A DNA stretch of 41,088 nt from NCBI GenBank assembly GCA_036394195.1, contig DASWFO010000234.1:1-41088 (forward strand). Direction: 5' to 3'. Position 1 is the stretch's first letter. Every line of letters starts with the position of its first letter. Below, one piece after another: positions 13,665 to 21,979 of the stretch. The translations under genes were made by a program, and so were the position numbers. Below the pieces are notes generated by a model that ran no database searches, was not told the DNA's origin, and saw only the letters and a list, made by a program, of their open reading frames with translations. The DNA comes from DATJPD01 sp036394195. Lineage in GTDB: Bacteria > Pseudomonadota > Alphaproteobacteria > CACIAM-22H2.

Positions 13665-13898
13665 GACGATTTGATCTCAGCGAACAAGCTGGGCGACCTG
13701 CGTCGCGCGTTTCCGCTGGCGCTATCATGGCCGCGCGCAACCAGCGTTGTTCGACGCATCGCTCCGCATGATCACCGGAGCGATTCGTCGCGACCCCGAC
13801 CGGGATCACCGAACGCGCGCGTGAGAGGTTTGAGCGGCAGTTTGGCCCCCCGACGACAGTCCGCTTTCATGGCGGCTAGGGCGAGGAGCTCACGGTGA
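13662..13898 (+). CDS. Small ORF coupled to RND transporter
   Basis: A 78-codon ORF beginning GUG-GAC at the end of leader C (Met-Asp-Asp-Leu-Ile), with GGAGG four bases before the start. Its TGA stop overlaps the GTG start of the RND gene (GTGA, 13895-13898), the tightest possible coupling. The product is basic, rich in Arg, Ser and Pro, with no membrane span and no recognised family. It resembles the leader A ORF in character, so a regulatory ORF is more likely than a functional protein. Confidence 0.5.
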   Translation: MDDLISANKLGDLRRAFPLALSWPRATSVVRRIAPHDHRSDSSRPRPGSPNARVRGLSGSLAPRRQSAFMAARARSSR

Positions 13899-16800
13899 AC
13901 TTGATATCGTTCGCCCTGCGCCGTCCGATCTCGCTGCTGATGGCGGTCCTCGCGGTCGCTTTGGCCGGCGTCCTGGCGCTCCATCGCATGCCGCGGGACA
14001 TCTTCCCGGATTTGGGCGTGCCGACCATTTACGTGGCGCAGCCCTACGGCGGCATGGACCCGGCGCAGATGGAAGGGTTCCTCGTCAATTACTACGAATA
14101 TCACTTCCTCTACATAACCGGCATCGAGCACGTCGAAAGCAGGTCGATCCAAGGCGTCGGGCTCGTCAAGCTCCAGTTCCACCCCGGCACCGACATGGCT
14201 CAGGCGCTGGCCGAGACCGTCGGCTATGTCGACCGCGCCCGCGCCTTCATGCCGCAGGGCACCGTGCCGCCCTTCGTGACGCGCTTTGATGCCGGGGGCG
14301 TGCCGGTCGGAAACCTTGTCTTCACCAGCAAGACCCGCTCGGTGGCTGAATTACAAGACGCGGCGCTCTTCAAGGTGCGACCGCTCTTCGCGACCCTGCC
14401 GGGCGTCTCGGCGCCGCCGCCCTACGGGTCGAGCCAACGAACCATCGTCGTCCGCGCCGACCCGAACAAGTTGCGCGCCTACAACATGTCGCCCGACGAG
14501 GTCGTGCAGGCACTTGCATCGGGCAACACCGTCAGTCCGTCCGGAAACGTCCGTATCGGCGATCTGATGCCGATGGTGCCGGTCAACTCGGTCGTGTCGA
14601 ACATCGAAGACCTCAAGAACATCCCCATCCGCTCGCAAGGCACGCAAACCGTCTTCCTGCGCGACATCGGCACCGTCGAGGACGGCGCCGACATCCAGAC
14701 CGGCTATGCGCTGGTCGACGGCCGCCGCACCGTCTACATCCCCGTGACCAAGCGTGCAGACGCCTCGACACTCGCCGTCGTCCAGGCGGTTAAGGATAAC
14801 CTGCCGCGGTTCCAGTCGGTGCTCCCCGATGATGTGAAGGTGAGTTACCAGTTCGACCAATCGCCCTATGTGACCCGCGCGATCAGCGGCCTGTTCTTCG
14901 AAGCAGCACTCGGCGCGATCCTGACGGGGCTCATGGTGCTCCTGTTCTTGAGGGATTGGCGCAGCGCGCTCGTCGTCGTGCTCAACATACCGCTGGCGAT
15001 CCTGGCGGCGGCGGCCGCGTTGTGGATATCGGGCCAGACGGTCAACATCATGACGTTGGGCGGGTTCGCGCTGGCCGTCGGCATCCTGGTGGACGAAGCC
15101 ACGGTCACCATCGAGAACATCCACACCCATCTCGCCCGCGGTCGAAGTCTCGCGCGCGCGGCGAGTGCCGCGACATCCGAGACGACGATACCGCGCTTCA
15201 TGGCGATGCTGTGCATTCTGGCGGTGTTCACCCCGGCCTTCTTCATGACCGGTGCCGCGCACAACCTGTTCGTGCCGCTGTCGTTGGCGGTCGGCTTCTC
15301 CATGGTGGCCTCGTATTTCCTGTCCAGCACGTTCGTGCCGATCCTGTCGGTGTGGACCCTGCGCGCAGCGCCGGAACATAGGCACTCGCGCGACACCTTC
15401 TTCGATCGGCTGCGTGGCCGCTACGATCGGATCGCGCGCGCGGTCGTGGAGCGGCGGCGAACCGTCGTGTTCTCGTATCTCGTCATGACCGGCGCGATCA
15501 TTCTCTTCATCGGTGGATCGCTCGGTACCGAGATTTTCCCCGTGGTCGACACCGGTCAGTTCCTATTGCACCTGCGCGCCCAACCCGGCACGCGCATCGA
15601 GCGCACCGAACAGATCGCCTTGCAGACGCTCGATGCCATCAAACGCGACGTCGGTCCGGGCAATGTGGAAATCACGCTAGGCTTCGTCGGGACGCAGCCG
15701 CCCAACTATCCGATCAACACGATCTATCTGTGGTCCTCGGGCTCGGAGGAAGCCGTGCTTCAGGTGCAACTCAAGCCCGGCGCCGGCATTCGCGTCGAAG
15801 ACCTGCAAGAGCGCCTGCGGCAGACGCTCCCCGAGGAATTGCCCGGCGTGCGCTTCTCCTTCGAGCCGAGCGACATTGTGAGCCGGGTGATGAGCTTCGG
15901 TGCGCCGACACCGATCGAAGTGGCGGTGAGCGGGCCAAACCTCGCTGACAGTCGCCGATATGCCGAGAAGCTGCGCGAGACGCTGATTCGGGTGCCCGCG
16001 CTCCGCGATCTCGCCTTCGAGCAGGAGCTCGAATATCCCGCCGTGAAGGTGGACGTGAACCGGGAGCGCGCGGGTGTCCTGGGCGTGACGGCGGACCAAG
16101 TGGCGAAGTCGGTTGTCGCGGGGACATCGTCGAGCCGCTACACGTCCGCCAACTACTGGGCCGATCCCCGGAGCGGCGTCGGTTATCAGGTGCAGGTGGA
16201 GATCCCCGAACGCCAGATGAGCTCCATCGAGGATGTGAAGAACCTGCCGATCACCCGCAGCGCCGGCCAACAGATCGACCTGCGCAATGTCGCTACCGTC
16301 AGGGACGGCACCGTGCTCGGCGAGTACGACCGTTACAACATGCAACGCATGTTGACGTTGAGTGCTAACGTTTCGGGCGAAGATCTGGGAAGGGCCGCCG
16401 CTCAGGTCCGCCGGGCCATCAGCGACGCGGGAAAGCCGCCGGACCGGGTCAACGTGACGATGCGTGGCCAGGTCCAACCGATGATGGAGATGTTCGCCGG
16501 TCTGCGGATCGGCCTCCTCACGGCGGTCGGCGTCATCCTTCTGCTGCTGTCCGCTAATTTCCAGTCGTTTCGGCTCTCCCTGGCTGTGGCTTTGACCATC
16601 CCTGCCGTGATCGCCGGTGCTGCGCTCGTGCTCTGGCTGACGGGCACGACGCTCAACATTCAGTCCTTCATGGGTATGATCATGGCCGTCGGCGTCGCGG
16701 TCGCGAACGCCATCCTGCTGGTTACGTTCGCCGAACGCAGTCGCGCCGAGGGGCGCGAACCGTGGGAGGCCGCCCTCGACGGCGCGCGCAGCCGGCTGCG

Positions 16801-17110
16801 CCCGATCCTTATGACCAGCCTCGCGATGGTCGCGGGCATGATCCCGATGGCGCTCGGCCTGGGCGAAGGCGGTGAGCAGACGGCTCCGCTCGGCCGCGCG
16901 GTGATCGGCGGACTCCTGGGCGCGACCTGCGCCACGCTAATCGTGCTTCCCGCGATCTTCGCCATGCTCCAGACGCGTCGCGCCCGCGCATCCGCCTCGC
17001 TGGATCCGGATGACCCGCGCAGTCGATATTTCGAGCCGGGCCCACGCCTTGCCGCTCGCCGGCATGCCGATGACGAGCGCACGCGGTTCCGCGGCCAAGT
17101 AGCCGACTAG
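13895..17110 (+). CDS. RND efflux pump inner-membrane transporter
   Basis: A 1071-residue AcrB-like RND transporter of standard length, with the duplicated layout of six-helix blocks and two large periplasmic loops. Visible landmarks: MNLISFALRRPISLLMAVLAVALAG (TM1), RMPRDIFPDLGVPTIYV, the TM4 motif AVGILVDEATVTIEN (Asp400-Glu401 where AcrB-type pumps usually have Asp-Asp), TM10 GMIMAVGVAVANAILLVTFAERSRAEG, and RLRPILMTSLAMVAGMIPMALGLGEGGEQTAPLGRAVIGGL. It exports its substrate using proton flux, with the fusion protein and outer-membrane factor encoded next. Substrate is unknown: sequence features fit HAE1-like rather than typical heavy-metal CzcA pumps. GTG start with GAGGAG six bases upstream. 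Controlled by leader C. Confidence 0.93.
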   Translation: MNLISFALRRPISLLMAVLAVALAGVLALHRMPRDIFPDLGVPTIYVAQPYGGMDPAQMEGFLVNYYEYHFLYITGIEHVESRSIQGVGLVKLQFHPGTDMAQALAETVGYVDRARAFMPQGTVPPFVTRFDAGGVPVGNLVFTSKTRSVAELQDAALFKVRPLFATLPGVSAPPPYGSSQRTIVVRADPNKLRAYNMSPDEVVQALASGNTVSPSGNVRIGDLMPMVPVNSVVSNIEDLKNIPIRSQGTQTVFLRDIGTVEDGADIQTGYALVDGRRTVYIPVTKRADASTLAVVQAVKDNLPRFQSVLPDDVKVSYQFDQSPYVTRAISGLFFEAALGAILTGLMVLLFLRDWRSALVVVLNIPLAILAAAAALWISGQTVNIMTLGGFALAVGILVDEATVTIENIHTHLARGRSLARAASAATSETTIPRFMAMLCILAVFTPAFFMTGAAHNLFVPLSLAVGFSMVASYFLSSTFVPILSVWTLRAAPEHRHSRDTFFDRLRGRYDRIARAVVERRRTVVFSYLVMTGAIILFIGGSLGTEIFPVVDTGQFLLHLRAQPGTRIERTEQIALQTLDAIKRDVGPGNVEITLGFVGTQPPNYPINTIYLWSSGSEEAVLQVQLKPGAGIRVEDLQERLRQTLPEELPGVRFSFEPSDIVSRVMSFGAPTPIEVAVSGPNLADSRRYAEKLRETLIRVPALRDLAFEQELEYPAVKVDVNRERAGVLGVTADQVAKSVVAGTSSSRYTSANYWADPRSGVGYQVQVEIPERQMSSIEDVKNLPITRSAGQQIDLRNVATVRDGTVLGEYDRYNMQRMLTLSANVSGEDLGRAAAQVRRAISDAGKPPDRVNVTMRGQVQPMMEMFAGLRIGLLTAVGVILLLLSANFQSFRLSLAVALTIPAVIAGAALVLWLTGTTLNIQSFMGMIMAVGVAVANAILLVTFAERSRAEGREPWEAALDGARSRLRPILMTSLAMVAGMIPMALGLGEGGEQTAPLGRAVIGGLLGATCATLIVLPAIFAMLQTRRARASASLDPDDPRSRYFEPGPRLAARRHADDERTRFRGQVAD

Positions 17111-17131
17111 CGAGGACGAAAAAGGCCGATC

Positions 17132-18355
17132 ATGAACAGACTGCGTATTCATAAAGGGCGCGGCGTCAAGGTCGCGGCGGCGGTGATTGCCGTCGCCGTG
17201 TCGGGCGTCATCGTCGAACGGCATCTCAGCGCGTCGCCCCCGAAGGCAACGGCGGCGGTCGAGACGCGCCCGAAAGTCGAGGTCGAGCACCCGCGCCGCG
17301 CCGCGGTGGCGCGACGGCTGAAGAGCAATGCCACGCTCGAAGCCTTCGAGGAGGCGGACCTGTTCGCGAAAGTTTCGGGGTATTTGACGGAGGTGCGCGT
17401 CGACATTGGCGACCACGTGAAGGCCGGTCAGATCCTGGCGGTGATCTCGGTTCCCGAGATCGAGAAGCAACTGGCCGAGGCGAAAGCTCAGCTCGTGGCC
17501 AAGCAGAACATGCTGGAGACCGCACGACGCGAAGTCGATCACCACAAAGCCGATGTGGCGCTTCAGGAAATCACGTTGAAGCGCCAGGACACGCTGTTCA
17601 AGGGCCGCGCCATCACCGACCAGACGCTCGACGAGGTCCGCAGCAAGACGGAGATCGCACGCGCCGACCTCGGTGTTGCCGAGGCAAACCGCGGCTTGGC
17701 GTTCGCCGAGGTGGACGTCGCCACGGCAACCGTCGAGAAGATCGACGCGCTGCTTGGCTATTCGCAGATCGTCGCCCCCTTCGATGGCGTGGTGGCGCAA
17801 CGGCTGGTGAATCGCGGCGATTTGACGCAGCCCGCCTCGGCCGCTCGCACGACGCCGCTCTTCACGGTGCAGCGGATCGACACGATCCGGGTGTTCTGCG
17901 ACATCCCTGAGAACGATGTGCCGCATTTGCGCGTCGGTGATGCCGCTACCGTCACGCCGTCCGGTTTCGATGAAAAATCCTTTGCCGGCACCGTTACCCG
18001 CTTCGCGTTCCGCGTCGATCCCCGGACCCGCAACATGCGCACCGAGGTCGACCTGCCCAATCCCGATGAGCGGCTCTATCCCGGCATGTATGCGGAAGTC
18101 TCGTTGGAAATGGATCGGCGGCAGGACGCGCTCACGGTGCCGGCCACCGCCATCGTCGCGACTGGCACCGATAAATTTGTCTACGTCGTCCAGAACGATC
18201 GCGTCGAGCGCCGGCCGATCAAGATCGGCATCATAGACAACGATCGGGTCGAGGTGGCCGACGGGTTGTCGGAGGACGCGTCGGTCGTGGCGACGGCCGC
18301 AAGCGCACCGCCACCTGGCACCGCGGTGCAGCCGGTCACCCGCGGGAATTCCTGA
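17132..18355 (+). CDS. RND periplasmic adaptor (membrane fusion protein)
   Basis: A 407-residue HlyD/AcrA-family adaptor. An N-terminal membrane anchor (VKVAAAVIAVAVSGVIV) is followed by the barrel-lipoyl half (SGYLTEVRVDIGDHVKAGQILAVISVPE), a helical hairpin of about 90 residues (EIEKQLAEAKAQLVAKQNMLETARREV through AEANRGLAF), the second lipoyl half (YSQIVAPFDGVVAQRLVNRGDL), and beta-barrel and membrane-proximal domains (YPGMYAEVSLEM, ALTVPATAIV). It joins the inner-membrane pump to the outer-membrane channel. It starts 21 bases after the RND stop. Confidence 0.93.
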   Translation: MNRLRIHKGRGVKVAAAVIAVAVSGVIVERHLSASPPKATAAVETRPKVEVEHPRRAAVARRLKSNATLEAFEEADLFAKVSGYLTEVRVDIGDHVKAGQILAVISVPEIEKQLAEAKAQLVAKQNMLETARREVDHHKADVALQEITLKRQDTLFKGRAITDQTLDEVRSKTEIARADLGVAEANRGLAFAEVDVATATVEKIDALLGYSQIVAPFDGVVAQRLVNRGDLTQPASAARTTPLFTVQRIDTIRVFCDIPENDVPHLRVGDAATVTPSGFDEKSFAGTVTRFAFRVDPRTRNMRTEVDLPNPDERLYPGMYAEVSLEMDRRQDALTVPATAIVATGTDKFVYVVQNDRVERRPIKIGIIDNDRVEVADGLSEDASVVATAASAPPPGTAVQPVTRGNS

Positions 18356-18359
18356 AAAG

Positions 18360-19796
18360 ATGACCAGGGCAACGCCAAAGACGCTGATGTGCGGCGCCAT
18401 GCTCGTGGGCTCGTTGTCCGTGGCGGCCTGCGCCACCGATCCGATGGACCCAAAAGGGCCCCAGCCGAGCGTGGCGCCGAGCGGTCAGCCTGCGGCTGAC
18501 GCGCTGCGCCTCGACCGTTCGCAGGTCTCGCCGATGTATCGCGAGATGTTGGCGATCGACCTGCCGAATGTCGTGCAGGTCGCCGGTCTCAAGAATATCG
18601 ACATCCTTCAGGCGCGCCAACGCGTCGAGGCGTCACGAGGCGAATTGGAGAGCGCCGCCGCCTCGATTCTTCCGGTCATTTCTCCTGGCGTGGCCATCGA
18701 CCACGTGCAAGGTGTGAATAGCTCCTTCACCGGGCAGCTCGTGGGGGCGAATTTCACCACGTTCCAGCCGTCCGTCCTCCTGCAATTCGTCCTCAACCCC
18801 GGCCGCGTGTTTTACGACGTGATTGCCTCCAAGAAACGCCTCCTTGCGACCGAGCAGCAGGAACGGTTTGTCGTGATGGAGACGATCCGCAGCTCCGTCG
18901 TGCAATATTATGATCTGGTTCTGGCCCAATCGCGCATTTCCGTCGCCCGCGAGGCGGTGGCCGAGGCCGAGGAGCTTTTGCGTCTCACGCGCTTACGCGT
19001 GCAAGCAGGAACGGGCGTCCCGGCGGACGATTTGCGAGCGCAAGCAAACCTGGCAGGTCGCCAGCAGGATCTGGCGATTTCCCTCAATAGCTTCAACCAG
19101 GCCTCCATCTCACTTTCATCCACCCTCTACCTCGATCCGACGGTGACATTGACGCCAAAGCCCGATCAGATCGCGGCGACCCGCTTGGTGCAGGAGAATC
19201 TCGGGATCGATGACATGCTGAGGATCGCAGTGCAATGGCGTCCCGACCTGGAAAGCGTCAAGACCCTTGCCGCGGCCGCCGGCGCGGACACCAAGTCGAC
19301 TTTTTGGGGCGGCGTCTCGCCGCAAGTCCAGACAGGTTACCAGTTCAGCGGCCTCGCCAGTCGGGCGTCTGGCCAGAACTTTCCCCTTCAGGCGCAGCAA
19401 CACGCCAATGCGAGCGTGGGGTGGAGTTTGAGCGCGACGCTGTTCGGCCAGCTGCGGAGCGCCAAGGCGACTGCACGGGAAGCGACGCTCGAGGCAGACC
19501 GGCGTCTTGAAGATGTCCGGGCGCAGGTCGTGCGTTCGGCGCAGGACAGCGCCACCAATGCGCAGCTCATTCCAATCGCCAAGCAGCAAGTGGAGGCGGC
19601 GGAGGAAGCCTTGAGCCTGGCGCAGGAGAATTTCGGTGCCGGGACCGCGCTCACGGTCGACGTCCTCCAAGCCGAGGACACGCTCAACGAAGCACGGCTT
19701 CGCTACACCAACGCCGTGACCAGTTACAACCAGTCGCAGGTGAATCTCTTGGCGGCGCTGGGCCTGATAGATAGCACCCGCCTGTCTCCGTCGTAA
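18360..19796 (+). CDS. RND outer-membrane factor (TolC-like lipoprotein)
   Basis: A 478-residue TolC/NodT-family channel. The signal peptide ends in a lipobox (LSVAAC, lipidated Cys24). Two OEP repeats follow with long coiled helices (LQARQRVEASRGELESAAASILPVISPG; SSVVQYYDLVLAQSRISVAREAVAEAEELLRLTRLRVQAGTGVPADDLRAQANLAG; QVEAAEEALSLAQENFGAGTALTVDVLQAEDTLNEARLRYTNAVTSYNQSQVNLLAALG). It forms the outer-membrane exit duct of the pump encoded by the two preceding genes and starts five bases after the adaptor gene. The family usually provides the trimer channel. Confidence 0.92.
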   Translation: MTRATPKTLMCGAMLVGSLSVAACATDPMDPKGPQPSVAPSGQPAADALRLDRSQVSPMYREMLAIDLPNVVQVAGLKNIDILQARQRVEASRGELESAAASILPVISPGVAIDHVQGVNSSFTGQLVGANFTTFQPSVLLQFVLNPGRVFYDVIASKKRLLATEQQERFVVMETIRSSVVQYYDLVLAQSRISVAREAVAEAEELLRLTRLRVQAGTGVPADDLRAQANLAGRQQDLAISLNSFNQASISLSSTLYLDPTVTLTPKPDQIAATRLVQENLGIDDMLRIAVQWRPDLESVKTLAAAAGADTKSTFWGGVSPQVQTGYQFSGLASRASGQNFPLQAQQHANASVGWSLSATLFGQLRSAKATAREATLEADRRLEDVRAQVVRSAQDSATNAQLIPIAKQQVEAAEEALSLAQENFGAGTALTVDVLQAEDTLNEARLRYTNAVTSYNQSQVNLLAALGLIDSTRLSPS

Positions 19797-20190
19797 TCAT
19801 CCTAGACGACCACTTCGGCAATAGGACGCTTTACGGCGTCGGAATCTCCAACCGCAATCACGTCCGAAAACGGGACGCCGAGGCGCCGAGCAGCGCAAGC
19901 ACGATTTTACGAAATACGCACCTGACGGGTGTTGGTCTGACGGGCCTTGCCGTCGTCGCGTCCGGGGGCATGAGCGTGTACGGCACCAGCTTCGTCCTCG
20001 CGTTCCGGTCCGGAGCCCGGCTGCCCACCGGTGTAAAGCGGACATGCCCCAGGGCTCCACTCACCAATCTTGATTTACGATTCCACGTCCTGCACGCGAT
20101 TAAGTCTTTTTAAATCAAATCTGTCTAAAATTGTTCGTATTGCCAGGTTGCGGGTCGCCGCGATCGTCCTTCGCTTGAGCCGAGGCAGAC
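19797..20190 (+). other. Intergenic region without a supportable gene
   Basis: 394 bases. One plus-strand frame stays open from 19775 to about 20112 but has no usable start before ATG 19970 and no family resemblance. Around 20100-20130 the DNA becomes AT-rich (TTAAGTCTTTTTAAATC, then ATCTGTCTAAAATTG), the probable promoter area of the PLP-enzyme gene. It holds only weak (11 of 16) resemblance to the two-component operator. No convincing terminator was found. Confidence 0.5.
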
Positions 20191-21657
20191 GTGCTCCTGC
20201 AGACGCTGTCCGAGCCGTCACGTTCGACCCGCCGCCGCTCGGCGCCGCTCGGCCTGCCGACCACCGAGGAGCTGCTGGTCGACGGCGGCGACGCTCGGCT
20301 GGCGATCGATCCGGCCACCCGGGTCAACAAATACGGCTGCCGGCCGTTTCCCGATCCCGGCCTTGCGGCGTTCGGGTCGTCCACCTCGTCGGTCGTGTCG
20401 GCGCTCGGGTTCGCCGCCGCGGAAAACCTCCGTCGCCGGCTGTTGCGCGCGTCGGCTCTCGGTGAGCCGCCGCCCTTCACCTACCGGCGCGAATTGCAGC
20501 GCCTGCGCCGCGAGCTGATCCGGCTGTGCGGTCTCGCCGATTTCCCCGGCGTCGAGATCGTGTTCGCCGCCTCGGGGACCGATCTCCACCAGATCGCCGC
20601 CCAGCTCGTTGCCGGCGAGCGTGCCGCCGCGCTGCGCGTGCTCATGACCGAGACGGCCGAGACGGGGAGCGGCGTTCCGGCCGCCTTCGCGGCCGCGGCA
20701 CCCGGCGTCGAGGTGATCGCCGCACCGGCGCGGGACGGCGACGGCGCGGTGCGCCGCGCCGGCACGGTCGCGGCCGAACTCGACATGCTGATCGCGGGGG
20801 CGGTCGAGCAGGACGCCCGCGTTCTGCTGACCATCGCCGATGTGTCGAAGACCGGGTTGCTGTCGCCGCGGCTCGACCATGTGCTGGATCTGCGTGACCG
20901 CCGCCGGAACGGCGCGGTCGAAGTCCTCGTCGATGCGTGTCAGTTCCGCCTGGCCCCGGCCACTTTGCGCGCCTATCTGCAGCATGGGCTGATGGTCGCG
21001 GTGACCGGCTCCAAATTTCTGACCGGCCCGGCCTTTTCGGGTGCGTTGCTCGTGCCGCCGTCGACCGCGCGCCGCCTGCGCCGCACGGTCCTGCACGGCC
21101 CCCGCGGACTGTCCCGGCGCGCCGAATGGCCGCAGGGCTGGGCGGCCGCGCACGGCGTGCCCGATGCGGCGAATTACGGCCTGTTGCTGCGCTGGGAGGC
21201 GGCACTCGCCGAGCTCCGCGCGTTGCGCCGCCTGGCCGAGGGCGAGGTCAGGCACTTCGTGGCCGAGTTTGCCACCGCCGTGCACCGGCGGCTCGCCGAC
21301 GATCCGCAGCTCGAGGCGCTCGCGGCCCCGGGGCCCGATCGGCGGCCGGTGGTCCCGGCGACCAGCTGGGACCATCTGCCGACCATCTTTCCGTTCCTGC
21401 TCCGCCGCGGCTCCGCCACCCTGGGGAGCGCGGCCACCGAGCAGGTCTACGGGCGCCTGCGGGCGTTCCGCTGCCAGCTCGGCCAGCCGGTCGCCTGCGG
21501 CCGGCGCGGCGGCCAGCCGGTCAGCGCCTTGCGCCTGTGCCTGAGCAGCCGCCTGATCGTCGAGGCGGTGGGCGAGGGCCGTCGCGCCGCGGTGATCGAG
21601 CGCGCCCTGGCGGTCCTCGACAAGGCCGTGGTCCTGGCGCACGCGGCGCGGGATTAG
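20191..21657 (+). CDS. Orphan PLP-dependent enzyme, fold type I
   Basis: A 488-residue protein with the landmarks of a class V aminotransferase-like fold: phosphate-binding ASGTD (about 127-131), VLVDACQFR with Asp248 in the role of the PLP-pyridine aspartate, and VTGSKFLTGP with Lys275 as the likely Schiff-base lysine, followed by AFSGALLVP. The N-terminal part (DPATRVNKYGCRPFPDPGLAAFGSSTSSVVSALGFAAAE) is distinctive and probably forms the substrate entrance. The specific reaction cannot be told; decarboxylase, lyase or transaminase are open. Starts at GTG 20191 with GAGG five bases upstream. It stands alone: no pathway partner lies close by, and the next gene is 322 bases away. Confidence 0.7.
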   Translation: MLLQTLSEPSRSTRRRSAPLGLPTTEELLVDGGDARLAIDPATRVNKYGCRPFPDPGLAAFGSSTSSVVSALGFAAAENLRRRLLRASALGEPPPFTYRRELQRLRRELIRLCGLADFPGVEIVFAASGTDLHQIAAQLVAGERAAALRVLMTETAETGSGVPAAFAAAAPGVEVIAAPARDGDGAVRRAGTVAAELDMLIAGAVEQDARVLLTIADVSKTGLLSPRLDHVLDLRDRRRNGAVEVLVDACQFRLAPATLRAYLQHGLMVAVTGSKFLTGPAFSGALLVPPSTARRLRRTVLHGPRGLSRRAEWPQGWAAAHGVPDAANYGLLLRWEAALAELRALRRLAEGEVRHFVAEFATAVHRRLADDPQLEALAAPGPDRRPVVPATSWDHLPTIFPFLLRRGSATLGSAATEQVYGRLRAFRCQLGQPVACGRRGGQPVSALRLCLSSRLIVEAVGEGRRAAVIERALAVLDKAVVLAHAARD

Positions 21658-21979
21658 CGCCCTGGGCCTCGGCGCTGGCGCGGCGCCCGGCCCCCGAAAC
21701 CAAGCCGAGGCGAGGTCGTTGTCTCTGGTGGCTGAGGCGGCGGCGGAATAGGGCCGCCTGCGAAGGCGCGCAGAATTGCATTTGCCTCTGCAATACTTTT
21801 CGGCGTTATTTGGCTGCGGTTTCAAGAGCTTGGAAAACTATTGCAGTATTGCACCGGATTCAGGGGGCGGGCGCCCCCGCCTCGGGACCGCCGCTTCGGC
21901 GGCGCGTCGCGGCGTGACGCAAACCGCACCGGCGGTCGACCTGGAACCCTGTCCCCGATTCCGCATATCGTCTGCTTGA
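21658..21979 (+). promoter_or_regulatory. Intergenic control region with TTGCA repeats
   Basis: 322 bases without a gene. Two elements stand out: an inverted repeat TTGCA-8-TGCAA (21776-21793) and a tandem pair of TATTGCA (21839-21845 and 21847-21853), about 50 bases apart in a local AT-rich stretch. Four copies of one half-site ahead of an MFS exporter gene suggest operator sites for a repressor that is not encoded in the window. They could also serve the end of the PLP gene transcript. Confidence 0.45.

Noticed and set aside
19775..20112. Open plus-strand frame after the outer-membrane factor gene, with a hydrophobic segment
   Set aside because: No usable start codon before ATG 19970, no ribosome-binding site and mixed third-position GC; could be a decayed small gene but not supportable.
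20102..20130. Possible extra two-component operators in the AT-rich stretch before the PLP gene
   Set aside because: Best alignments reach only 11 of 16 positions, half-site spacing is wrong in one case, and orientation does not fit a downstream gene.
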